DNA of 64,000 nucleotides, taken from assembly GCA_964020085.1 (NCBI GenBank), contig OZ026607.1, forward strand, positions 21,212,106 through 21,276,105. The letters are read 5' to 3'. Under the pieces are notes generated by a model that was not told the origin of the DNA, made no database searches, and saw nothing but the letters and a program-made list of their open reading frames with translations. The first letter of the stretch is position 1. Each line of letters opens with the position of its first letter. This document shows positions 52,080-61,178 of the stretch, in pieces. The translations under genes were made by a program, and so were the position numbers. The stretch is from Micromussa lordhowensis. Taxonomy: Eukaryota; Cnidaria; Anthozoa; Scleractinia; Lobophylliidae.

Positions 52080-55000
52080 GCGATTGAAGCAAAATGTTGT
52101 GTTAGGTTGGCACTTGAAGGAAATCCTAGTGAGGACATGATGGCATTCGCGCCAGGGTGTTTTTTCTGGCCTTTTTTTTGCAGGAGTTTGCCCTGGTCCC
52201 AACTTTGCAGAATTTCAGAAAACACGCGCTGGGGGTTCCCTTGGCAAATTTGACATAGCTCGGCTCCACGGGCACTTTAAGAGGCGCGGTTTGAAGCAAA
52301 ATGTTGTGCTAGGTTTGCACTTGAAGGAAGTGCTTGTGAGGACATGATGGCATTCGCGACAGGGTGTTTTTTCTGGCCTTCTTTTTGCAGGAGTTTACCC
52401 TGGTCCCAGCTTTGCAGAATTTCAGAAAACGCGCGCTGGGGGTCCCCTTGGCAAATTTGACATAGCTCGGCTCCACGGGCACTTTAAGAGGCGCGGTTTG
52501 CAGCATAATGTTGTGCTAGGTTGGCAATGAAGGAAATTTTAGTGAGGACATGATGGCATTCGCGCCAGGGTGTTTTTTGTGGCCTTCTTTTTGCAGGAGT
52601 TTGCCCTGGTCCCAGCTTTGCAGAATTTCAGAAAACGCGCGCTGGGGGTCCCCTTGGCAAATTTGACATAGCTCGGCTCCACGGGCACTTTAAGAGGCGC
52701 GGTTTGCAGCAAAATGTTGTGCTAGGTTGTCAATGAAGGAAATTTTAGTGAGAACATGATGGCATTCGCGCCAGGGTGTTTTTTTCTGGCCTTCTTTTTG
52801 CAGGAGTTTTCCCTGGTCCCAGCTTTGCAGATTTTCAGAAAACGCGCGCTGGAGGTTTCCTTGGAAAATTTGACATAGCTCGGCTCCACGGGCACTTTAA
52901 GAGGCGCGGTTTGCAGCAAAATGTTGTGCTAGGTTGGCACTTGAAGAAAATCCTAGTGAGAACATGATGGCATTTGCGCCAGGGTTTTTTTTCTAACCTT
53001 CTTTTTGCAGGAGTTTGCCCTGGTCCCTGCTTTGCAGAATTTCAGAAAACGCGCGCTGGGGGTCCCCTTGGCAAATTTGACATAGCTCGGCTCCACGGGC
53101 ACTTTAAGAGGCGCGGTTTGCAACAAAATGTTGTGCTAGGTTGGCACTTGAAGGAAATGCTAGTGAGGACGTGATGGCATTCGCGCCAGGGTGTTTGTTT
53201 TGGCCTTGTTTTTGCAGGAGTTTGCCCTGGTGCCAGCTTTGCAGAATTTCAGAAAACGCGCGCTGGGGGTCCCATTGGCAAATTTGACATAGCTCGGCTC
53301 CACGGGCACTTTAAGAGGCGCGGTTTGCAGCAAAATGTTGTGCTAGATTGGCACTTAAAGGAAATTCTCGTGAGGACATGATGGCATTCGCGCCAGGGTG
53401 TTTTTTGTGGCCTTCTTTTTGCAGGAGTTTGCCCTGGTCCCAGCTTTGCAGAATTTCAGAAAACGCGCGCTGGGGGTCCTCTTTGGAAATTTGACATAGC
53501 TCGGCTCCACGGGCACTTTAAGAGGCGCAGTTTGCAGCAAAATGTTGTGCTAGGTTCGCACTTGAAGGAAATCGTAGTGAGGACATGATGGCATTCGCGC
53601 CAGGGTGTTTTTTTTAGCCTTCTTTTTGCAGGAGTTTGCCCTGGTCCCAGCTTTGCAGAATTTCAGAAAACGCGCGCTGGGGGTCCCCTTGGCAAATTTG
53701 ACATAGCTCGGCTCCACGGGCACTTTAAGAGGCGCGGTTTGCAGCAAAATGTTGTGCTAGGTTGGCACTTGAAGGAAATTTTAGTGAGGACATGATGGCA
53801 TTCGGGCCAGGGTGTTTTTTCTGGTCTTGTTTTTGCAGGAGTTTGCCCTGGTCCCAGCTTTGCAGAATTTCAGAAAACGCGCCCTGGGGGTCCCCTTGGC
53901 AAATTTGACATAGCTCGGCTCCACGGGCACTTTAAGAAGCGCGGTTCGCATCAAAATGTTGTGCCAGGTTGGCGCTTGAAGGAAATCGTAGTGAGGACAT
54001 GATGGCATTCGCGCCAGGGTGTTTTTTCTGGCCTTGTTTTTGCAGGAGTTTGCCCTGGTCCCAGCTTTGCAGAATTTCAGAAAACGCGCGCTGGGGGTCC
54101 CCTTGGCAAATTTGACATAGCTCGGCTCCACGGGCACTTTAAGAAGCGCGGTTTCCCGCAAAATGTTGTGCTAGGTTGGCACTTGAAGGAAATGCTAGTG
54201 AGGACATGATGGCATTCGCGCCAGGGTGTTTTCTCTGGCTTTCTTTTTGCAGGAGTTTGCCCTGGTCCCAGCTTTGCAGAATTTCAGAAAACGCGCGCTG
54301 GAGGTCCCCTTGGAAAATTTGACATAGCTCGGCTCCACGGGCACTTTAAGAGGCGCGATTGAAGCAAAATGTTGTGCTAGGTTGGCACTTGAAGGAAATG
54401 CTAGTGAGGACATGATGGCATTCGCGCCAGGGTGTTTTTTCTGGCCTTATTTTTGCAGGAGTTTGCCCTGGTCCCAGCTTTGCAGAATTTCAGAAAACGC
54501 GCGCTGGAGGTCCCCTTGGCAAATTTGACATAGCTCGGCTCCACGGGCACTTTAAGAGGCGCGATTGAAGCAAAATGTTGTGTTAGGTTGGCACTTGAAG
54601 GAAATCCTAGTGAGGACATGATGGCATTCGCGCCAGGGTGTTTTTTTTGGCCTTCTTTTTGCAGGAGTTTGCCCTGGTCCCAACTTTGCAGAATTTCAGA
54701 AAACACGCGCTGGGGGTTCCCTTGGCAAATTTGACATAGCTCGGCTCCACGGGAACTTTAAGAGGCGCGGTTTGAAGCAAAATGTTGTGCTAGGTTTGCA
54801 CTTGAAGGAAATGCTTGTGAGGACATGATGGCATTCGCGACAGGGTGTTTTTTTCTGGCCTTCTTTTTGCAGGAGTTTACCCTGGTCCCAGCTTTGCAGA
54901 ATTTCAGAAAACGCGCGCTGGGGGTCCCCTTGGCAAATTTGACATAGCTCGGCTCCACGGGCACTTTAAGAGGCGCGGTTTGCAGCAAAATGTTGTGCTA

Positions 55001-55850
55001 GGTTGTCAATGAAGGAAATTTTAGTGAGAACATGATGGCATTCGCGCCAGGGTGTTTTTTTCTGGCCTTCTTTTTGCAGGAGTTTGCCCTGGTCCCAGCT
55101 TTGCAGAATTTCAGAAAACGCGCGCTGGAGGTTTCCTTGGAAAATTGGACATAGCTCGGCTCCACGGGCACTTTAAGAGGCGCGGTTTGCAGCAAAATGT
55201 TGTGCTAGGTTGGCACTTGCAGAAAATCCTAGTGAGAACATGATGGCATTTGCGCCAGGGTTTTTTTTCTAACCTTCTTTTTGCAGGAGTTTGCCCTGGT
55301 CCCTGCTTTGCAGAATTTCAGAAAACGCGCGCTGGGGGTCCCCTTGGCAAATTTGACATAGCTCGGCTCCACGGGCACTTTAAGAGGCGCGGTTTGCAGG
55401 AAAATGTTGTGCTAGGTTGGCACTTGAAGGAAATGCTAGTGAGGACGTGATGGCATTCGCGCCAGGGTGTTTTTTCTGGCCTTCTTTTTGCAGGAGTTTG
55501 CCCTGGTGCCAGCTTTGCAGAATTTCAGAAAACGCGCGCTGGGGGTCCCCTTAGCAAATTTGACATAGCTCGGCTCCACGGGCACTTTAAGAGGCGCGGT
55601 TTGCAGCAAAATGTTGTGCTAGATTGGCACTTAAAGGAAATTCTAGTGAGGACATGATGGCATTCGCGCCAGGGTGTTTTTTGTGGCCTTCTTTTTGCAG
55701 GAGTTTGCCCTGGTCCCAGCTTTGCAGAATTTCAGAAAACGCGCGCTGGGGGTCCTCTTTGGAAATTTGACATAGCTCGGCTCCACGGGCACTTTAAGAG
55801 GCGCGGTTTGCAGCAAAATGTTGTGCTAGGTTGGCACTTGAAGGAAATTG
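52080..55850. repeat. duplicated block of about 11 monomers (offset 2276)
   Basis: GGTTGTCAATGAAGG (about 52725 and 55001), the long T-run before CTGGCC (about 52778 and 55054), GGTCCCTGCTTTGC (about 53023 and 55299) and GATGGCATTTGCGCCAGGG recur 2276 bases apart, one base less than 11 x 207. The two copies are separated by other monomers, several of the GCGCGATTGAAGC type. Confidence 0.75.
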
Positions 55851-56559
55851 TAGTGAGGACATGATGGCATTCGCGCCAGGGTGTTTTTTCTAGCCTTCTT
55901 TTTGCAGGAGTTTGCCCTGGTCCCAGCTTTGCAGAATTTCAGAAAACGCGAGCTGGGGGTCCCCTTGGCAAATTTGACATAGCTCGGCTCCACGGGCACT
56001 TTAAGAGGCGCGGTTTGCAGCAAAATGTTGTGCTAGGTTGGCACTTGAAGGAACTTTTAGTGAGAACATGATGGCATTTGCGCCAGGGTTTTTTTTTGGC
56101 CTTCTTTTTGCAGGAGTTTGCCCTGGTCCCAGCTTTGCAGAATTTCAGAAAACGCGCGCTGGGGGTCCCCTTGGCAAATTTAACATAGCTCGGCTCCACG
56201 GGCACTTTAAGAGGCGCAGTTTGCAGCAAAATGTTGTGCTAGGTTGACACTTGAAGGAAATGCTAGTCAGGACATGATGGCATTCGCGCCAGGGTTTTTT
56301 TTTCTGGCCTTCTTTTTGCAGCAGTTTGCCCAGGTCCCAGCTTTGCAGAATTTCAGAAAACGCGCGCTGGGGATCCCCTTGGCAAATTTGACATAGCTCG
56401 GCTCCACGGGCACTTTAAGAGGCGCGGTTTGCAGCAAAATGTTGTGCTAGGTTGGCACTTGAAGGAAATGTTAGTCCAAACATGATGGCATTCGCGCCAG
56501 GGTGTTTTTTCTGGCCTTCTTTTTGCAGGAGTTTGCCCTGGTCCCAGCTTTGCAGAATT

Positions 56560-57800
56560 TCAGAAAACGCGCGCTGGGGGTCCCCTTGGCAAATTTCACA
56601 TAGCTCGGCTCCACGGGCACTTTAAGAGGCGCGGTTTGCAGCAAAATGTTGTGCTAGGTTGGCACTTGAAGGAAATCCTAGTAAGGACATGATGGCATTT
56701 GCGCCAGGGTGTTTTTTTTGGCCTTCTTTTTGCAGGAGTTCGCCCTGGTCCCAGCTTTGCAGAATTTCAGAAAACGCGTGCTGGGGGTCCCCTTGGCAAA
56801 TTTGACATAGCTCGGCTCCACGGGCACTTTAAGAGGCGCGGTTTGCAGCAAAATGTTGTGCTAGGTTGGCACTTGAAGGAAATTTTAGTGGGGACATGAT
56901 GGCATTCGCGCCAGGGTGTTTTTTCTGGCCTTCTTTTTGCAGCAGTTTGCCCTGGTCCCAGCTTTGCAGAATTTCAGAAAACGCGCGCTGGGGGTCCCCT
57001 TGGCAAATTTGACATAGCTCGCCTCCACGGGCACTTTAAGAGGCGCGGTTTGCAGCAAAATGTTGTGCTAGGTTGGCACTTGAGGGAAATTTTAGTGAGG
57101 ACATGATGGCATTCGTGCCAGGGTGTTTTTTTTGGCGTTCTTTTTGCAGGAGTTTGCCCTGGTCCCAGCTTTGCAGAATTTCAGAAAACGCGCGCTGGGG
57201 GTCCCCTTGGCAAATTTCACATAGCTCGGCTCCACGGGCACTTTAAGAGGCGCGGTTTGCAGCAAAATGTTGTGCTAGGTTGGCACTTGAAGGAAATGGT
57301 AGTAAGGACATGATGGCATTTACGCCAGGGTGTTTTTTCTGGCCTTCTTTTTGCAGGAGTTCGCCCTGGTCCCAGCTTTGCAGAATTTCAGAAAACGCGC
57401 GCTGGGGGTCCCCTTGGCAAATTTGACATAGCTCGGCTCCACGGGCACTTTAAGAGGCGCGGTTTGCAGCAAAATGTTGTGCTAGGTTGGCACTTGAAGG
57501 AAATTTTAGTGGGGACATGATGGCATTCGCGCCAGGGTGTTTTTTCTGGCCTTCTTTTTGCAGCAGTTTGCCCTGGTCCCAGCTTTGCAGAATTTCAGAA
57601 AACGCGCGCTGGGGGTCCCCTTGGCAAATTTGACATAGCTCACCTCCACGGGCACTTTAAGAGGCGCGGTTTGCAGCAAAATGTTGTGCTAGGTTGGCAC
57701 TTGAGGGAAATTCTAGTGAGGACATGATGGCATTCGTGCCAGGGTGTTTTTTCTGGCGTTCTTTTTGCAGGAGTTTGCCCTGGTCCCAGCTTTGCAGAAT
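56560..57800. repeat. tandem duplication of a 3-monomer block (621 bp)
   Basis: CAAATTTCACATAGC at about 56590 and 57211, AGTAAGGACATGATGGCATTT at about 56680 and 57301 and TTTTTGCAGCAGTTTGCCC at about 56934 and 57555 all recur 621 bases apart. Confidence 0.85.
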
Positions 57801-57949
57801 TTCAGAAAACGCGCGCTGGGGGTCCCCTTGGCAAATTTGATATAGCTCGGCTCCACGGGCACTTTAAGAGGCGCGGTTTGCAGCAAAATGTTGTGCTAGG
57901 TTGGCACTTGAAGGAAATGTTAGTGAGGACATGATGGCATTCGCGCGAG

Positions 57950-59736
57950 GGTGTTTTTTTTGGCCTTCTTTTTGCAGGAGTTTCCCCTGCTCGCAACTTT
58001 GCAGAATTTCAGAAAAGCGCGCTGAGGGTCCCCTTGGCAAATTTGACATAGCTCGGCTTCACGGGCACTCTGGGAGTCGCGGTTTGCAACAAAATGTTGT
58101 GCTGGGTTGGCACTTTAAGGAAATTATAATTAAGACATGATATCATTCGCGCCAGGGTGTTTTTTCTGGCCTTCTTTTTGCAGGAGTTTTCCCTGGTCGC
58201 AACTTTGCAGAATTTCAGAAAACGCGCGCTGAGGGTCCCTTTGGCAAATTTTTCATAGCTCGGCTTCATCGGCACTTTGGGAGCTTCGGTTTGCAGCAAA
58301 ATGTTGTGCGAGGTTGGCACTTCAAGAAAATGGTAATTAGGATATGATGGCATTCGAGCCAGGATTTTTTTTCTGGCCTTCTTTTTGCAGGAGTTTCGCT
58401 TGGTCGCAACTTTGCAGAATTTCAGAAAACGCGCGCTGAGGGGGTCCTTGGCAAATTTGCCATAGCTCGGCTTTGCGGGCACTTTGCGAGCCGCAGTTTG
58501 CAGCAAAATGTTGTGCTAGGTTAGCACTTCAAGTGTATTGTAATTAAGACATGATAGCATTCGCGTTAGGGTGTTTTTTGGGGCCTTCTTTTTGGAGGAG
58601 TTTCCCCTGGTCGCAACTTTGCAGAATTTCAGGAAACGCGCGCTGAGGGTCTCCTTGGCAAATTTGCCATAGCTCGGCTTTGCGGGCACTTTGGGAGCCG
58701 CAGTTTGCAGCAAAATGTTGTGCTAGGTTGGCACTTCAAGTGCTTTTTAATTAGAACATGATGGTATTCGCGCGAGGGTGTTTTTTGTGGCCTTCTTTTT
58801 GCAGGAGTTTCCCCTGCTCGCAACTTTGCAGAATTTCAGAAAACGCGCGCTGAGGGTTGCCATAGCTCGGCTCTGCGGGCACTTTTTGAGCCGCGGTTTG
58901 CAGCAAAATGTTGTGCTAGGTTGGCGCTATAAGTGCATCCTAATTAAGACATGATGGCATTCGCGCCAGGGTGCTTTTTGTGGCCTTCTTTTTGCAGGAG
59001 TTTCCCCTGGTCGCAACTTTGCAGAATTTCAGAAAACGCGCGCTGAGGGTCTCCTTGGTAAATGTGCCATAGCTCGGCTTTGCGGGCACTTTGGGAGCCG
59101 CGGTTTGCAGCAAAATGTTGCGCTAGGTTGGCACTTCAAGTGCATTTTAATTAGGACATGATGGCATTCGTGCCAGGTGTTTTTTGTGGCCTTCTTTTTG
59201 CAGGAGTTTCCCCTGCTCGCAACTTTGCAGAATTTCAGAAAACGCGCGCTGAGGGTCTCCTTGGCAAATTTGCCATAGCTCGGCTTTGCGGGCACTTTGG
59301 GAGCCGCGGTTTGAAGCAAAATGTTGTTCTAGGTTAGCGCTTTAAGTGCAGTTTCTTTAGATCATGATGGCATTCGCACCAGGGTGTTTTTTGTGGCCTT
59401 CTTTTTGGAGGAGTTTCCCCTGGTCGCAACTTTGCAGAATTTCAGAAAACCCGCGCTGAGGGTCTCCTTGGTAAATTTTCCATAGCTCGGCTTTGCGGGC
59501 ACTTTGGGAGCCGCGGTTTGCAGCAAAATGTTGTGCTAGGTTGGCACTTCAAGTGCATTCTAATTAGGACATGCTGGCATTCGCGCCAGGGTGTTTTTTG
59601 TGGCCTTCTTTTTGCAGGAGCTTCCCCTGGTCGCAACTTTGCAGAATTTCAGAAAACGCGCGCTGAGGGTCTCCTTGGCAAATTTGCCATAGCTCGGCTT
59701 TGCGGGCACTTTGGGGGCCGCGGTTTGCAGCAAAAT
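57950..59736. repeat. 207-bp satellite array, divergent edge family C
   Basis: The last eight or nine monomers before the array ends have many fixed differences: CGCTGAGGGTCTCC, TTTGCCATAGCTCGGCTTTG, CACTTTGGGAGCCGCGG, CACTTCAAGTGCATT, TAATTAGGACATGATGG, TTTTTTGTGGCC and GAGTTTCCCCTGGTCGCAAC. The change builds up over the first two monomers (57950 to 58300). One monomer has lost about 14 bases at about 58857 (GAGGGTTGCCATAGC). Divergent edge copies are expected where recombination no longer homogenises the array. Confidence 0.93.
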
Positions 59737-59737
59737 A
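59736..59737. other. satellite/Polinton junction
   Basis: The last satellite-like bases are CAGCAAAAT at 59728 to 59736, followed by ATTATTATAGC, which matches no monomer. The break falls at about base 88 of a 207-base monomer that starts at AGAAAAC. On the minus strand the open frame of a pX-like peptide runs straight into the satellite. No target-site duplication or terminal inverted repeat is visible. Confidence 0.85.
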
Positions 59738-59864
59738 TTATTATAGCTATTATAGCAGGTAGAACTGCTGCTAGTGGTAATATGCCTCCTTTTTGTCGCT
59801 GTCGTCGTTTTCTAATACGAGCCCCTCGTTGTTTTCTTTGCCTTCTTTTTCGAACAGTTCTCAT
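59737..59864 (-). pseudogene. pX-like core protein, 3' end lost to satellite
   Basis: The frame begins at ATG (59862 to 59864). Its first 22 to 24 residues are dense in Arg and Lys (VRKRRQRKQRGARIRKRRQR). A KGGILPLAAVLPAIIAIII segment follows, in which a Gly-Gly is followed by a Pro-containing hydrophobic stretch. A basic head plus GG-hydrophobic tail is the layout of the adenoviral pX (mu precursor) family, which is also reported in adintoviruses; in virions such proteins condense DNA. After about 42 residues the frame enters the satellite and stays open to 59649, so any product would be chimeric. A TATA-like box lies 39 bases upstream of the ATG. The assignment rests on layout only; a generic basic, membrane-inserting peptide is the alternative. 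Confidence 0.5.
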
Positions 59865-59894
59865 GTTTACAATGAATACAAGGATTCAATCTGT

Positions 59895-59903
59895 CTTTTT
59901 TAT
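59895..59903 (-). promoter_or_regulatory. candidate TATA box for the pX-like gene
   Basis: The minus strand reads TATAAAAAA here, 31 to 39 bases before the pX-like ATG at 59864. It overlaps the ancestral TAA stop of the ATPase gene (59900 to 59902), which fits a compact viral layout. Spacing and sequence are suitable, but A/T runs are common and no initiator element was identified. Confidence 0.35.
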
Positions 59904-60556
59904 AGTGTATTGAACTGATAAGAACGCATGCACCCTTCGTCTGTTAATACATGACTAAGTATGTGCTGATCATCTCTGCTGGCTGGATGAAGATCTAATA
60001 GCATGTACGCAAAGGGTCTCTAATTGGTCACTTTCCGAAACGTCTCCATGACTTCTCTAAATTGGGTGGGAAACGATTGTTGTAATAAATTCCTTAATCC
60101 CAATTGGTCACGCGGATTTTTGAACGCTGCAATGTAATGGGCATTTCGCGAAATGGTCTTGGCAAATTTTCCTGCAGGAAACAGATCCTGACACAAGTAA
60201 ATCACGGTAATGTTCTGATGATGGGAATGTTTAGTGAACAAGTCCAAGACATTTTTATCGTTACCGCCTTCATCCATTAAATCATCCAGAACTAAAATGC
60301 CTCGTTGAGGAAACCATTTGGGTAATAGAGTACTGTCTGGAATGCCTTCGTGAAAATGAACACCGCCTTTTTTCAATGTTTCAAACCCAGACTGCCATGA
60401 ACCGTAACAGTAATGGATACTGTCGAGAGGGGTTGCAAACAGGTCGGGGTTCTTTAGTAAAAGTCGAGTAATAAACACAGTTTTTCCACAGCCCGAAGGA
60501 CCTGCTATCATTAAACTAGTAGGGGTATTAAACTTAAACGCTTTACGTCTTTCCAT
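59900..60556 (-). pseudogene. A32-like DNA-packaging ATPase, interrupted by TAG
   Basis: The intact part (ATG at 60554 to 60556, stop TAG at 60020 to 60022) encodes 178 residues of a FtsK/HerA-superfamily genome-packaging ATPase. Walker A is GPSGCGKT at residues 19 to 26, Walker B is ILVLDD at 87 to 92, and VIYLCQDLF (118 to 126) carries the polar Gln expected at the end of the next strand. FKNPRD follows further on. Immediately after the TAG the same frame continues for 39 codons to TAA at 59900 to 59902, starting with PFAYMLLDLHP. That resembles the conserved C-terminal strand of this family and brings the total to about 218 codons, a normal length. I infer a premature stop. The remaining 178-residue product keeps the nucleotide-binding motifs but lacks the last strand. 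It lies 47 bases downstream of the protease gene. Confidence 0.85.
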
Positions 60557-60581
60557 GATGACACACCGTTTTCAACTAATG

Positions 60582-60587
60582 TTTATT
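60582..60587 (-). terminator. candidate poly(A) signal after the protease gene
   Basis: AATAAA on the minus strand lies 17 to 22 bases downstream of the protease TAA (60604 to 60606), in the only gap of any size between the structural genes. It would end a transcript carrying the capsid and protease genes before the ATPase. It is a single hexamer, so chance occurrence is possible. Confidence 0.4.
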
Positions 60588-60603
60588 TCAAGTTGTCTTA
60601 ATA

Positions 60604-61176
60604 TTAATGTAACAAATTGTAAATGACGTGAGGGCATGACCTTCGCGTGTCCTGCTGACACGGGGTCTCACAAATCTCTTGCCATGCTAAGGCGTCAATA
60701 ATTCTATGCTTTAACCAATGACCGACTTGACGGTCATTCCCTACAAAGTCATGGCTACTAAATAAATCTAAAAACTCGTTCAAGCAATGGCCTCTGGCTC
60801 TAAGGACTAAAAACATCAAAGCATAATCGCCGCAACTCTGACTAAACAACAATTGTAGTGACTTTTCATTGACTAGTTGGTACTTGAAATGTCTTTTTAT
60901 CCATTCTTTGATCGGGTCAGCGGTTCCGTACACGTCTAAGGACACCCCATAACTATCCATCACTTGACATACATTTCCCTCGGTCCACAGAGCAATCCAT
61001 TGCCGACCCGGTTCGTCGTGTGGGTCTGTATTGACAATGTACGCTGTGGGACCTTCTTTTAACACAAGCGATGGTAATTTATCGAAGGGTACTGTACGGT
61101 AAAACACTTGACTTAGTTTAGGATCTTGGGAGGCTAAGTGATCCAGCTGAAAATTGTTCAAGGCTACTTGCTCCAT
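60604..61176 (-). CDS. adenain-like cysteine protease with a substituted catalytic histidine
   Basis: The 190-residue frame from ATG (61174 to 61176) to TAA resembles the adenovirus-type (C5/Ulp1 clan) protease of Polintons, which processes capsid and core precursors during assembly. The acidic active-site strand is MDSYG (Asp74). The nucleophile region is QSCGDYALMFL with Cys115, and Gln108 stands seven residues before it, the spacing expected for the oxyanion-hole Gln. The catalytic His normally found before the Trp of a G-x-H-W motif is replaced: the sequence is PGRQWIALW with Gln59 (codon CAA at 61000 to 61002). The frame is open and about the usual length, but the enzyme is predicted to be inactive. 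The start is two bases after the ancestral stop of the capsid gene. The His substitution rests on eye alignment, though the motif is clear. Confidence 0.85.
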   Translation of the reverse strand: MEQVALNNFQLDHLASQDPKLSQVFYRTVPFDKLPSLVLKEGPTAYIVNTDPHDEPGRQWIALWTEGNVCQVMDSYGVSLDVYGTADPIKEWIKRHFKYQLVNEKSLQLLFSQSCGDYALMFLVLRARGHCLNEFLDLFSSHDFVGNDRQVGHWLKHRIIDALAWQEICETPCQQDTRRSCPHVIYNLLH

Positions 61177-61178
61177 CT

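Larger units (their letters stand above)
23475..57950. repeat. 207-bp satellite array, family B
   Basis: The same monomer continues in phase, but AGTTAGAACATGCTGG is replaced by AGTGAGGACATGATGG and GTCCCAACTTTGC by GTCCCAGCTTTGC. The switch starts at about 23475 and is nearly complete within one monomer. About 166 copies are present. Subgroups include TTTCCAGCAAAATG (around 28.0 to 34.7 kb), GTCCTCTTTGCAAATTTG (from about 32.8 kb), TTTTTTTTCTAACC (from about 33.1 kb) and GCGCGATTGAAGCAAAATG (51 to 54.6 kb). Scattered monomers carry family A features. No gene, RNA gene or transposable element is visible across this stretch. Confidence 0.97.

Noticed and set aside
1..57950. Hundreds of open frames of 60 to 823 codons in the array as genes
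   Set aside because: They start at TTG or GTG, occur on both strands in several frames of the same monomer, repeat with the satellite and match no domain I recognise.
1..59736. CRISPR array or bacterial repeat
   Set aside because: Units are contiguous 207-base copies with no unique spacers, and the flanking element is eukaryotic.
1..59736. CENP-B box in the monomer
   Set aside because: TTCGCGCCAGGGTG matches the first half of the box (TTCGnnnnA) but lacks the CGGG part.
59649..59736. Satellite-coded tail of the pX-like frame as a real protein end
   Set aside because: The residues are the ordinary minus-strand translation of family C monomers and are explained by the fusion.
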